64,000 bases of DNA from positions 1 through 64,000 of the forward strand of contig JAZRMW010000063.1 of assembly GCA_045647865.1 (NCBI GenBank). The letters run 5' to 3'. This document shows, piece after piece, positions 42,985 through 50,753 of this stretch. Both the position numbers and the translations under genes were made by a program. The DNA comes from Phocaeicola_A sp045647865. GTDB lineage: Bacteria > Bacteroidota > Bacteroidia > Bacteroidales > Bacteroidaceae. The notes beneath the pieces are model-generated. The model was not told the DNA's origin and ran no database searches. It was given only the letters and a program-made list of their open reading frames with translations. The stretch's first letter is position 1, and the number at the start of each line of letters is the position of its first letter.

Positions 42985-43623
42985 ATGGAAATGAGTAAGA
43001 TTAAAAACTTGATATTTGACTTTGGAGGTGTACTCGTTGATCTCGACAAAGCCCGTTGCTTGCATGCATTTAGTCAGTTGGGATTTACTGAGGCAGGCAA
43101 GATGATTGATGCCTACAGCCAACAAGGATTGTTCGGTCAATTGGAAGATGGTACCATTTTGTCAGACGATTTTTGTGCTGAAGTACGTCGCCTAACCACC
43201 TGTCAAGCAACGGATGATGAGATTTGGCAGGCATGGAATAGTTTCTTAGTTGGCATCCCTACTTGGAAGTTGGAGGCGCTTCTTGAATTGAAGAAGCATT
43301 ACCCCATCTATTTGTTGAGTAACACCAACATCGTACATTGGCAACATGCCGTAGAAGATTTCTTTCCACATGGTATCTGGCGCGTAGAAGATTATTTCGA
43401 TCGCATCTTTCTTTCTTACGAATTACACCAAGTGAAGCCTGGGGCTGACATCTTCCGCACAGTAATTGCAGAAACAGGAGTCTGTCCGGAAGAAACACTG
43501 TTCATAGATGATGCTGCGGCAAATTGTGCGACAGCCCGTTCCCTTGGTCTTCATACTTACCAACCTTGTCCAGAGGAGGATTGGCGCATGTTGTTTAATG
43601 AAATATTCAAGAAGGAGGTTTGA
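42985..43623 (+). CDS. HAD superfamily phosphatase (YihX-like)
   Basis: A 212-residue HAD hydrolase. The frame is open from 42946, but the promoter at 42945-42975 overlaps that extension, so I take the ATG at 42985 (MEMSKIKNLIFDFGGVLVDLD; 42991 is possible). Motif I is DFGGVLVDLD, motif II YLLSNTN, motif III HQVKPGADIFRTV with Lys, and motif IV LFIDDAAANC. A helical cap lies between residues 20 and 95. The closest visible relative in the window is the HAD gene at 26069-26680 (NLIFDFGxVLVD). Likely a small-molecule phosphatase. Its stop codon is one base before the ATG of ribF, so a role in dephosphorylating a flavin intermediate is tempting but is only inference from position. Confidence 0.86.
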   Translation: MEMSKIKNLIFDFGGVLVDLDKARCLHAFSQLGFTEAGKMIDAYSQQGLFGQLEDGTILSDDFCAEVRRLTTCQATDDEIWQAWNSFLVGIPTWKLEALLELKKHYPIYLLSNTNIVHWQHAVEDFFPHGIWRVEDYFDRIFLSYELHQVKPGADIFRTVIAETGVCPEETLFIDDAAANCATARSLGLHTYQPCPEEDWRMLFNEIFKKEV

Positions 43624-43624
43624 T

Positions 43625-44575
43625 ATGAGATTCTTTACAGATTTATCCGAATTGTACTCAACCTCTTTATCTCCTTCAGTGGCCACCATTGGTTTCTTTG
43701 ATGGGGTACATTGCGGACATAAGTTTCTTATTCATCAAGTGTGCGAAGCTGCTCGTGTGCGTCGTTTGTCTTCTTTGCTTATAACCTTTCCCTCGCATCC
43801 ACGCATGGTGATGCAGACAGATTATCAACCTCGTCTGCTTTCTTCCTTTGATGAGAAATGTGCATTGCTTTCACAGACAGAGGCTGACAGTTGTGTGGCT
43901 TTGCCTTTCACTTACGAATTGGCATCTTTGTCTGCACGTGATTTTATGCGCCTTATCTTGCGTGACCGTTTACAGGTTCGTACGTTGGTTATCGGTTATG
44001 ACCACCGTTTTGGGCATAACCGTTCCGAGGGCTTTGCCGATTATGTGCGTTATGGAAATGAATTAGGAATAGAAGTTTTGCAAGCCGAGGCGTTGGTGAT
44101 GAGTGATATTCATGTAAGTTCGTCTGTAGTGCGTGCTTTCTTAAGCGAAGGAAAATTCGATTTAGCCGCCCGTTGTTTGGGGTACAACTATTTCCTAAAT
44201 GGTCGTGTGACCAATGGCAAACAAATAGGCCGTACATTGGGATTCCCTACAGCAAACATAGAAGTAAACGATGCCCTGAAACTTATACCAACTGATGGAG
44301 TCTATGCTGTGCGTGTATGTGTGGAAGACTATATATATAAAGGTATACTTAACATCGGAAACCGTCCCACCATTGACGATGACACCCATCGCACCATAGA
44401 AGTGCATCTATTACATTTCAACGGTAACCTCTACGACAAACATCTGCGTATCGAGTTCATTCATCATATCCGAGGTGAGCAAAAATTCCAGAATCGCGAA
44501 GCTTTGATTCACCAATTACAGATGGATGCAGAGGCTTGCGAACGTATTTTTGAACAAATTACAAGTCAAGATTGA
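43625..44575 (+). CDS. ribF: Bifunctional riboflavin kinase/FAD synthetase
   Basis: A 316-residue enzyme that phosphorylates riboflavin to FMN and adenylates FMN to FAD in the cytoplasm. The ATG at 43625 follows the HAD stop codon by one base (TGATATG) and gives the normal family length; the longer open frame from 43508 overlaps the HAD gene. The N-terminal FAD synthetase domain has ATIGFFDGVHCGHKFLI (nucleotidyltransferase HxGH-like motif), VIGYDHRFGHNRSE and SSSVVRAFLSEGKFDLAARCLGYNYFLNGRV. The C-terminal kinase domain has GRTLGFPTANI, GVYAVRV, NIGNRPTI and EVHLLHFNGNLYDKHLRIEFIHHIRGEQKF. Complete and convincing. Confidence 0.95.
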   Translation: MRFFTDLSELYSTSLSPSVATIGFFDGVHCGHKFLIHQVCEAARVRRLSSLLITFPSHPRMVMQTDYQPRLLSSFDEKCALLSQTEADSCVALPFTYELASLSARDFMRLILRDRLQVRTLVIGYDHRFGHNRSEGFADYVRYGNELGIEVLQAEALVMSDIHVSSSVVRAFLSEGKFDLAARCLGYNYFLNGRVTNGKQIGRTLGFPTANIEVNDALKLIPTDGVYAVRVCVEDYIYKGILNIGNRPTIDDDTHRTIEVHLLHFNGNLYDKHLRIEFIHHIRGEQKFQNREALIHQLQMDAEACERIFEQITSQD

Positions 44576-44587
44576 CTAAGTAAAATG

Positions 44588-44653
44588 ATACGAGTTACGA
44601 GCTATGCTTGTGAATTAAAACGAATATTCGCAAGCATAGCTCGTAACTCGTAG
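44588..44653. terminator. Bidirectional hairpin between ribF and the esterase gene
   Basis: TACGAGTTACGAGCTATGCTTG (44589-44610) pairs perfectly with its complement at 44631-44652, and GAAT/ATTC extends the stem to about 26 bp with a loop of about 10 nt. It lies in the gap between two convergent genes. Very long stems of this kind may also hold transcripts against nucleases. Confidence 0.75.
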
Positions 44654-44658
44654 TTTAT

Positions 44659-46488
44659 TTACAACTCCATCAATACTTTTTCCAACGCATCGATACGTTC
44701 GGGCCAAGTGGCATAATCATCGGCTTTAATGCAATTGCCTTCTGCCGGGATATTTGTCACGACAATCCTACAAGGTTTGCATAAACCTTGCGCCACCAGT
44801 ATATCGACCATCGCATGAGCATTTCCGACTTTCATCCAACTTTCGGCAGTGTGATTTCTACCTATGAGGAGTGTAATGACGGGAGCATTTTCATCTGCAT
44901 CAGGATGATGGTATTCAGCCTTATCGACGGCATAGTCATAACTGATGGTACCGTGCGAAATCTTTCCCGAAGCATACATATAGTATCGGCTCTGCTTGCC
45001 GTATGCGACACTGGGTTTAAATCCCTTACAAGGAGATAGATACATATTATTGGGATCGCATACACGAGTGCCATCGACATTGAAGCAATACTCAAACATC
45101 TTGTCAGCTGCATCGGGCAATGTGACACTCCATATGCCATTGCTATCACACTCCATCAACAGAGGATTTTCCATCAATTCACACTCCAACATTACAGAAG
45201 AAGCCTGCGGAGCTTTGAAATTGAAGGTTATATCCGTTTCGCCGAACTCGGGAGATACAATTGCACGAGGGAACATGCGCGCCATGACCCCAGAGGTGAA
45301 ATGCGGCTCTTTACCGGTCTTTGCAATCGTCGGTTCTGCTTGGCTCATTGCAATCTCCGAGGCTTCAGGATTGAAGAGCAAAGGCAAGGTCTCAGCCAAG
45401 AAGTATTTCGCATTCATCCATGTATGTCCGAACTTGTCATCGGTATATACCTTGACACAACGTATGCCCTTCTGATCAAGAAATTCTGTGTAATCACGTG
45501 CATTGCCAAAAAGAAAATCATCGGTGCCCACTCCCAACCAAAAAAGACGGATTAAACGATTCGTCTCACCAGCATTGTCATAAACATTGGGAATATTAGT
45601 GGATGTGAACGAACTGTATGAACAGAGATAAGCAAACTTATCCAAGTTGTACAAGCCATTGGAAAGTCCCTGGTTTCCTCCACGTGAAAATCCACCGATA
45701 GCACGACTTTCACGTTCATTGATGGTACGATAACGACTTTCGATAAAAGGCATGAGGTCGTTCACCAAATCATTGGAAAAGACATCACCACCAAAACCCA
45801 TTGCCGGCATACCGAATTTGGGAGCAACAGGGAGCAATTTGTTCGGATTACCATACGGCAAGACGACAATCATCTCCTTGGCCTTCCCCTCAGCCAACAG
45901 ATTGTCAAGAATATAATTCACACGTCCTACCTTATAATACACCTCCTCTGTATCTGTAGTTCCGCTGATAAGATAAAATACCGGATAACTTTGGTTCTTC
46001 TTTTCAGAATAAGAAGGTGGCAGATAGACGAGTGCCGTATTCGTTCCACCAAGACTTTCAGAATAGTAATGCACAGACTCCATACGACCATGTGGCACAT
46101 TATTAATGTCATGAGGCAAAGAACCATCATTAGAGGATATTTCCAACAAACTGTTCTTGAATCCTTCGTTAGGAAAATATTGATCGCACATGGGATCCAT
46201 CACCCCCACTCCATCAACTTGGAAGTTATAAGGATACATATCGGGAGCTGCAGGTCCGAGAGTAACGGTCCAAAGCCCAGACAAGCTATCACGTGTCATT
46301 TTGTTCTTACCAGCAAACTGAACATCCACAAACACCTCCTTTGCGTTGTCATTCTTGTACTGAAACGTCACCGTTCCATCTTCATTCACAATGGTCGACT
46401 GATAATCTTCAGTTCCCATCTGTTGGTTGCAACAGCCAAGAATTAAGCCTGCACATACAACCATCATTGAGTGTGTTTTTTTCTTCAT
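44659..46488 (-). CDS. Esterase lipoprotein: CBM48-like domain, CE1-type esterase, and a second partial copy
   Basis: A 609-residue lipoprotein. I start at 46488 (MKKKTHSMMVVCAGLILGCC, lipobox), although the frame is open to 46749, because the promoter TACTTTTG (46516-46523) lies between. Residues about 35-120 form a CBM48/E-set-like domain (KEVFVDVQFAGKNKMTRDSLSGLWTVTLGPA … YPYNFQVDG). Residues about 135-375 form a feruloyl-esterase-like domain with nucleophile GGFSRGGNQGL and HTWMNAKYFL at the catalytic His. A second E-set (about 405-500, SNGIWSVTLPDAADKMFEYCFNVDG) follows, then a shortened esterase-like tail (APVITLLIGRNHTAESWMKVGNAHAMVDILVAQG) with no Ser or His. So one active domain plus a truncated duplicate. 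The natural substrate is likely a hemicellulose or pectin ester. Confidence 0.85.
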   Translation of the reverse strand: MKKKTHSMMVVCAGLILGCCNQQMGTEDYQSTIVNEDGTVTFQYKNDNAKEVFVDVQFAGKNKMTRDSLSGLWTVTLGPAAPDMYPYNFQVDGVGVMDPMCDQYFPNEGFKNSLLEISSNDGSLPHDINNVPHGRMESVHYYSESLGGTNTALVYLPPSYSEKKNQSYPVFYLISGTTDTEEVYYKVGRVNYILDNLLAEGKAKEMIVVLPYGNPNKLLPVAPKFGMPAMGFGGDVFSNDLVNDLMPFIESRYRTINERESRAIGGFSRGGNQGLSNGLYNLDKFAYLCSYSSFTSTNIPNVYDNAGETNRLIRLFWLGVGTDDFLFGNARDYTEFLDQKGIRCVKVYTDDKFGHTWMNAKYFLAETLPLLFNPEASEIAMSQAEPTIAKTGKEPHFTSGVMARMFPRAIVSPEFGETDITFNFKAPQASSVMLECELMENPLLMECDSNGIWSVTLPDAADKMFEYCFNVDGTRVCDPNNMYLSPCKGFKPSVAYGKQSRYYMYASGKISHGTISYDYAVDKAEYHHPDADENAPVITLLIGRNHTAESWMKVGNAHAMVDILVAQGLCKPCRIVVTNIPAEGNCIKADDYATWPERIDALEKVLMEL

Positions 46489-46515
46489 TACGTATTGAGC
46501 ATTAATATTTTGATA

Positions 46516-46523
46516 CAAAAGTA
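46516..46523 (-). promoter_or_regulatory. -7 element of the esterase gene
   Basis: TACTTTTG on the minus strand, 28 nt upstream of the ATG at 46488. It supports this start over the upstream in-frame ATG at 46749. No clear -33. Confidence 0.55.
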
Positions 46524-46682
46524 TCCAATTCTCTCCAAATCGGTTTATATGCACGTTGCAGAATCTTCTCAATATGTACTCTTTCTGAATTTCCAATGCA
46601 TCCATGCAACGAAAGACAAAAAAAGGCGATGAAAAAACTGCTGAAGAAAATCCAAACAGAGACAAAAAACGGATGTTCATTT

Positions 46683-46714
46683 TTTGGTCAATAAAGAAGT
46701 TTACCGTATCTTCG
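46683..46714 (+). promoter_or_regulatory. Promoter of topB
   Basis: TTTG (46683-46686), 20-nt spacer and TATCTTCG (46707-46714), a TAnnTTTG variant with T to C, 22 nt before the ATG at 46736. Confidence 0.55.
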
Positions 46715-46735
46715 CGCACCAAAACCGATTGAATC

Positions 46736-48889
46736 ATGATTGTCTGCATAGCCGAAAAGCCCAGTGTGGCAAAGGAAATAGCTGATATATTGGGGGCACG
46801 TAGCCGCCACGAAGGGTATATCGAGGGTAACGGGTATCAAGTGACCTGGACCTTCGGACACCTCTGTACCCTGAAGGAACCACATGAATATACTCCTGCT
46901 TGGAAAAGTTGGAGTCTTGGGAGTCTGCCCATGATTCCTCCTCGCTTTGGCATCAAACTGATAGCAGACCCAGGAATTGAAAAGCAATTCAAGGTCATCC
47001 AACAACTGATGGAGAAAGCCGAACTGATTATCAATTGCGGTGATGCCGGACAAGAGGGAGAACTCATCCAACGATGGGTAATGCAGAAGGCAGGCGCTAA
47101 ATGTCCGGTGAAACGGCTTTGGATTTCATCGCTTACAGAAGAGAGTATCCGCGATGGATTCAACAACCTCATCGATCAAAGTGAGAAGCAACCCCTCTAC
47201 GAAGCAGGACTCAGCCGAGCCATTGGAGATTGGCTCCTTGGCATGAACGCCACACGTCTATACACGCTGAAATACGGACAAAACCGACAGGTGCTCTCCA
47301 TCGGGCGAGTGCAAACCCCCACCCTCGCCCTTATCGTCAACCGACAATTGGAAATAGAGAACTTCAAGCCCGAACCTTATTGGGAATTGAAAACGGTATA
47401 TAGAGACACCACCTTCTCGGCCACAAAAGGAAAATTCACGTCGAAGGAGGAGGGATTGAAGGCGTTGATGAAACTTAGGGGAAGTTCTGGAGTTCAGGAG
47501 TACGGAAGTTCAGACCATAATAATGGACAATCGTCTGAACTCCTAAGCGAAGCGTCACTCCTTCCCCCCTGCAATTCTGAAGACATCCCCCCTTTCACCG
47601 TTACCGATGTGTCGGCCAAAAAGGGTACTGAAGCTCCTCCTCGCCTATTCGACCTGACCTCCCTGCAGGTGGAGTGTAACAAGAAGTTCGGTTACTCAGC
47701 CGATGACACGCTCCGCCTCATTCAATCGCTTTACGAAAAGAAAATCACCACCTATCCACGTGTGGACACCACCTTCCTCAGCGATGACATTTACCCCAAA
47801 TGCCCCGCTATATTAAAGGGATTGCGCGACTATTCCACACTGACCGCTCCATTGGAAGGAAAGAAACTGATGAAGAGCAAGAAAGTGTTCGACTCATCGA
47901 AGGTGACCGACCACCACGCCATCATCCCAACAGGTGTACATCCACAAAACCTGACGGATATGGAACGACGGGTGTTCGATCTCGTAGCTCGAAGGTTCAT
48001 TGCGGCTTTCTATCCCGATTGCAAATTCTCTACTACTACTGTACTTGGTGAAGTGGAGAAAATCGAATTCAAGGTAACGGGAAAACAGATTACTGACCCC
48101 GGATGGCGTGTCATCTTCGGACAACCCTCTCCCGATGAAAAGCAGGATGATGAAGAACGAACACTCCCTCTCTTTACCGTAGGTGAAAGCGGCCCTCACA
48201 CGCCTGACTTGAATGAAAAGTGGACACAACCGCCCAAGCCCTACACCGAAGCCACATTGCTTCGCGCCATGGAAACGGCTGGAAAACTTGTCGATAACGA
48301 TGAATTGCGCGATGCTCTGAAGGAGAACGGTATCGGTCGCCCCTCAACCCGTGCAGCCATCATAGAGACGCTATTCAAACGCCGATACATCCGCAAGGAA
48401 CGGAAGAATCTGATAGCTACTCCAACGGGAGTGGAGTTGATACAACTCATCCGCGAGGATTTGCTGAAGTCAGCCGAACTGACCGGTATTTGGGAAAAGA
48501 AATTGCGCGAGATTGAACGCCGCAACTACGATGTACGCACTTTTCTGGACGAACTAAAACAGATGGTAGGTGAAATCGTACACCAAGTACTGAGTGATAA
48601 TTCCAACCGACGCATCACCATCGAAGCGCCTGTGGATGCTGCCAAAGAGATTGAAGCCAAAGCAGCCCAGAAGAAAGCCCGGAAGTCCACAAGTTCTACA
48701 TCCAAAAAGCCCAAAGCGGAAAAGAAAATTTTGCCCAACGAGGAAAAAATTTCTTCCCAACCTGAGAAAAAAAATCCCGAAGGAATGCCTTGCCCTCTTT
48801 GTGGCAAGGGCACCATCATCCGCGGACGCACCTCCTTTGGTTGTTCAGAGTGGAGAAACGGATGTACCTATCGACTACCGTTTGAATAA
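46736..48889 (+). CDS. topB: DNA topoisomerase III with an in-frame palindromic-repeat insertion
   Basis: A 717-residue type IA topoisomerase that relaxes and decatenates DNA by cutting one strand. The TOPRIM domain begins MIVCIAEKPSVAKEIADILG and has the acidic NCGDAGQEGELIQRW. The catalytic segment ITTYPRVDTTFLS contains the active Tyr. GIGRPSTRAAIIETLFKR and the C-terminal zinc finger CPLCGKGTIIRGRTSFGCSEW complete the family pattern. A basic Lys-rich linker (about 640-680) precedes the finger. Unusually, residues about 245-283 (MKLRGSSGVQEYGSSDHNN…LLPPCNSED) are encoded by a palindromic repeat (47477-47571) also found at 21.8 kb. The frame is kept, and FTVTDVSAKKG resumes the conserved sequence. 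An added loop is expected to be tolerated. Confidence 0.93.
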   Translation: MIVCIAEKPSVAKEIADILGARSRHEGYIEGNGYQVTWTFGHLCTLKEPHEYTPAWKSWSLGSLPMIPPRFGIKLIADPGIEKQFKVIQQLMEKAELIINCGDAGQEGELIQRWVMQKAGAKCPVKRLWISSLTEESIRDGFNNLIDQSEKQPLYEAGLSRAIGDWLLGMNATRLYTLKYGQNRQVLSIGRVQTPTLALIVNRQLEIENFKPEPYWELKTVYRDTTFSATKGKFTSKEEGLKALMKLRGSSGVQEYGSSDHNNGQSSELLSEASLLPPCNSEDIPPFTVTDVSAKKGTEAPPRLFDLTSLQVECNKKFGYSADDTLRLIQSLYEKKITTYPRVDTTFLSDDIYPKCPAILKGLRDYSTLTAPLEGKKLMKSKKVFDSSKVTDHHAIIPTGVHPQNLTDMERRVFDLVARRFIAAFYPDCKFSTTTVLGEVEKIEFKVTGKQITDPGWRVIFGQPSPDEKQDDEERTLPLFTVGESGPHTPDLNEKWTQPPKPYTEATLLRAMETAGKLVDNDELRDALKENGIGRPSTRAAIIETLFKRRYIRKERKNLIATPTGVELIQLIREDLLKSAELTGIWEKKLREIERRNYDVRTFLDELKQMVGEIVHQVLSDNSNRRITIEAPVDAAKEIEAKAAQKKARKSTSSTSKKPKAEKKILPNEEKISSQPEKKNPEGMPCPLCGKGTIIRGRTSFGCSEWRNGCTYRLPFE
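47477..47571. repeat. Palindromic repeat inserted in the topB coding region
   Basis: The outer arms GGGGAAG (47478-47484) and CTTCCCC (47561-47567) and the inner arms GTTCAGAC (47508-47515) and GTCTGAAC (47533-47540) make an inverted repeat. A 22-nt stretch 47540-47561 matches 21835-21856 in reverse orientation with one mismatch, and the similarity continues inward. Length keeps the reading frame open. Confidence 0.75.
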
Positions 48890-48906
48890 GAGATAGATAT
48901 AAAGAA

Positions 48907-48944
48907 GGAAGGTGTGTCAAAATTCAATTCATGACACACCTTCC
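48907..48944. terminator. GGTGTGTCA hairpin between topB and the DUF805 gene
   Basis: GGAAGGTGTGTCA (48907-48919) and TGACACACCTTCC (48932-48944) form a perfect 13-bp stem with a 12-nt loop between convergent genes. The T-rich side is on the minus strand. It shares GGTGTGTCA with the repeats at 30864-31007 and 60498-60537. Confidence 0.75.
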
Positions 48945-48965
48945 AAAAATCTTCTATACTTTCAA

Positions 48966-49298
48966 TCAGATATCCTTCGGATTAGGACCATATTCATTCG
49001 CACCAATTTGGCTATCCAATATATAGAAATATATCAATACCAAATTTACAACAGGTATCAAAGCCAACAACAACCACCATCCGCATTTACCGATATCATG
49101 CAAACGACGTACACCAACAGCAATACCTGGCAAAAAGAATGCCAAATAAATGAGCCAACCAACCACTGGTATCCATCCCAACAGGATACCTACCAAAAAG
49201 TTGAACAAACAAAAATACCAATACTCCGAACGACGAGCACGTCCTTCAAACGTTGCATACTTGCCAAAGCATGTCTTAATAGCTTCTACAAATCCCAT
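48966..49298 (-). CDS. DUF805 family membrane protein
   Basis: A 110-residue inner-membrane protein. The start GFVEAIKTCFGKYATFEGRARRSEYWYFCLFN is the DUF805 signature (RARRSEYW). Membrane helices lie at about 33-50 (FLVGILLGWIPVVGWLIY) and 53-66, then GVRRLHDIGKCGWWLLLALIPVVNLVLIYFYIL with the conserved RRLHD. Three to four helices in total. It ends with a short polar tail (GANEYGPNPKDI). The function is unknown in the family. It is convergent with topB and transcribed from the opposite strand; the gap to the next gene is 173 nt. Confidence 0.9.
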   Translation of the reverse strand: MGFVEAIKTCFGKYATFEGRARRSEYWYFCLFNFLVGILLGWIPVVGWLIYLAFFLPGIAVGVRRLHDIGKCGWWLLLALIPVVNLVLIYFYILDSQIGANEYGPNPKDI

Positions 49299-49471
49299 AG
49301 TTTTAAGTTTTTGTTAATAAATTTGCGCAAAAATAACCATTATATAGAGAATTTAGCCGTTTTACATGTTAAAATATATCAATGAGAAAAATCTATAAAA
49401 AAAGTAATCACCTTTTATCCATACCTTACATAATTATAGATGAATAGATTACGGACAAGCAAATAAAGAAA

Positions 49472-49861
49472 ATGAAGACAAAAATCTTTTATTTCATACT
49501 CTTCGGTGTTACACTTATTGCACTGGCCATCATCCCTGGCAAATATTGGCAACTCCCTTGCCCCCTCTATCAATGGACAGGATGGCAATGCCCCTTTTGT
49601 GGAGGTCAACGAATGATACAAGCCTTACTACATGGAGAATTTATGACGGCATTCAAGCTTAACCCTTTGCTGATATGTAGCATTCCTCTGATGTTGCTTG
49701 CCCTCTTCAGATTCTTCTTTCCACGATTATCCGAACGACATCCACGCATCACGGGAGAAAAATTCTTCACTGACAAAGCACTTTTCATATACCTCTTCAT
49801 ATGTTTTTTATGGGGAATCATCCGCAATATGGAAAAATTTTATAGCTTTGCGCCCAATTAA
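49472..49861 (+). CDS. DUF2752 family membrane protein
   Basis: A 129-residue protein with the DUF2752 signature CPLYQWTGWQCPFCGGQRMIQALLHGEFMTAFKLNPLLI, including a CPFCGG motif. Helices are predicted at about 4-22, 68-84 (PLLICSIPLMLLALFRFFF) and 104-120 (LFIYLFICFLWGIIRNM). The function is not known. It is 24 nt upstream of the 254-residue membrane-protein gene on the same strand and is probably co-transcribed with it. The conserved cysteines may be lipid-facing or metal-binding; the sequence gives no proof. Confidence 0.88.
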   Translation: MKTKIFYFILFGVTLIALAIIPGKYWQLPCPLYQWTGWQCPFCGGQRMIQALLHGEFMTAFKLNPLLICSIPLMLLALFRFFFPRLSERHPRITGEKFFTDKALFIYLFICFLWGIIRNMEKFYSFAPN

Positions 49862-49885
49862 CAATTAAACAATACAAATAGAATC

Positions 49886-50650
49886 ATGGAAGGAACAAAC
49901 AGCCTGCGTCAATTAAGTATTGACCAAATCACTTCGCAAGCATGGTGCTTGACCAAAAAACATCTGCCGATTTTCCTCTTACTCTTGATTTTAATGCAAG
50001 TTGTTGGAGGTGTCCCACAAAGTGTGTATTATACAGATTACATGAAAGCCATCATGGAAAACGGCACTGTAATGACCGAACAAGAATGGTTGGAAATGGC
50101 TGACCCTGCGACTTTGGTAAGTACTGTAATATATACATTGATGGCAGCTATAGCATGTTGGTTCATACAAATGTATCTTTATATCGTGACATTCCGATTA
50201 ATGAGCGATACTGCAGAAGGACATAAGCCCGATCTGACAGCTCGCTTGAAAGATGGATTACGTGGATATTGGTTCTTTTTGGGATGCTATTTTGTGTACG
50301 GATTGTTAGCCTGCATCGGATTTATTGCTTGCCTGCTCCCAGGCATCATCTTGGGTATCCGATGGATGTTTGTCCCTTTAATCGCAGCATTACACCCCGA
50401 ACGTACACTTAGCGAGTGTTTCTCTCAATCGTGGGAAATGACAAAAGGACATTTCTGGAAGCTACTTTTAATGGGCATCATTGTTGTTCTCTTGAATATC
50501 CTCGGATTGATTTGTTGTTGCGTGGGTATATTTGTCACAAGCATCATCAGCTATTTCATGTACATCCTTGCCTATCGTACACTAGCCGATGAACCTGAAG
50601 TACCTGTCGAGGATTTCACCTCTAAGAACCTGACCATTATTAAGGAATAA
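49886..50650 (+). CDS. Polytopic membrane protein (DUF975/YciC-like)
   Basis: A 254-residue integral membrane protein with about five helices: LPIFLLLLILMQVVGG (28-43), VSTVIYTLMAAIACWFIQMYLYIVTF (74-99), GYWFFLGCYFVYGLLACIGFIACLLPGIILGIRWMFVPLIAAL (128-170) and LLLMGIIVVLLNILGLICCCVGIFVTSIISYFMYILAY (192-230). The segment LPGIILGIRWMFVPL-x-ALHPERTLSECFSQSWEMTKGHFWKL resembles the glycerophosphoryl-diester-phosphodiesterase membrane domain and DUF975 families, where xxxSWxLTKGHxW recurs. The function is unknown; membrane organisation is a guess. It follows the DUF2752 gene by 24 nt, and 86 nt separate it from the OmpA-family gene. Confidence 0.75.
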   Translation: MEGTNSLRQLSIDQITSQAWCLTKKHLPIFLLLLILMQVVGGVPQSVYYTDYMKAIMENGTVMTEQEWLEMADPATLVSTVIYTLMAAIACWFIQMYLYIVTFRLMSDTAEGHKPDLTARLKDGLRGYWFFLGCYFVYGLLACIGFIACLLPGIILGIRWMFVPLIAALHPERTLSECFSQSWEMTKGHFWKLLLMGIIVVLLNILGLICCCVGIFVTSIISYFMYILAYRTLADEPEVPVEDFTSKNLTIIKE

Positions 50651-50701
50651 GGATCTGTTTTGAATCCTAATAGTTCCTAAAAAGGACTTCAACGAACAAT
50701 A

Positions 50702-50753
50702 AAACCCGCTTTTTTCAGTTATTGCTAAATAACATTATGAGAAAAGCGGGTTT
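50702..50753 (+). promoter_or_regulatory. Leader hairpin enclosing the start codons of the OmpA-family gene
   Basis: AAACCCGCTTTT (50702-50713) is the exact complement of AAAAGCGGGTTT (50742-50753), which codes for residues 3-6 (KAGL). The loop contains both candidate ATGs (50722 and 50737). The message can therefore fold its start region away, a possible translation switch; a chance fold is possible. Confidence 0.45.

Noticed and set aside
47477..47571. Frameshift or sequencing error in topB
   Set aside because: The frame remains open through the segment and the conserved sequence resumes in phase; the segment is a repeat, not noise.
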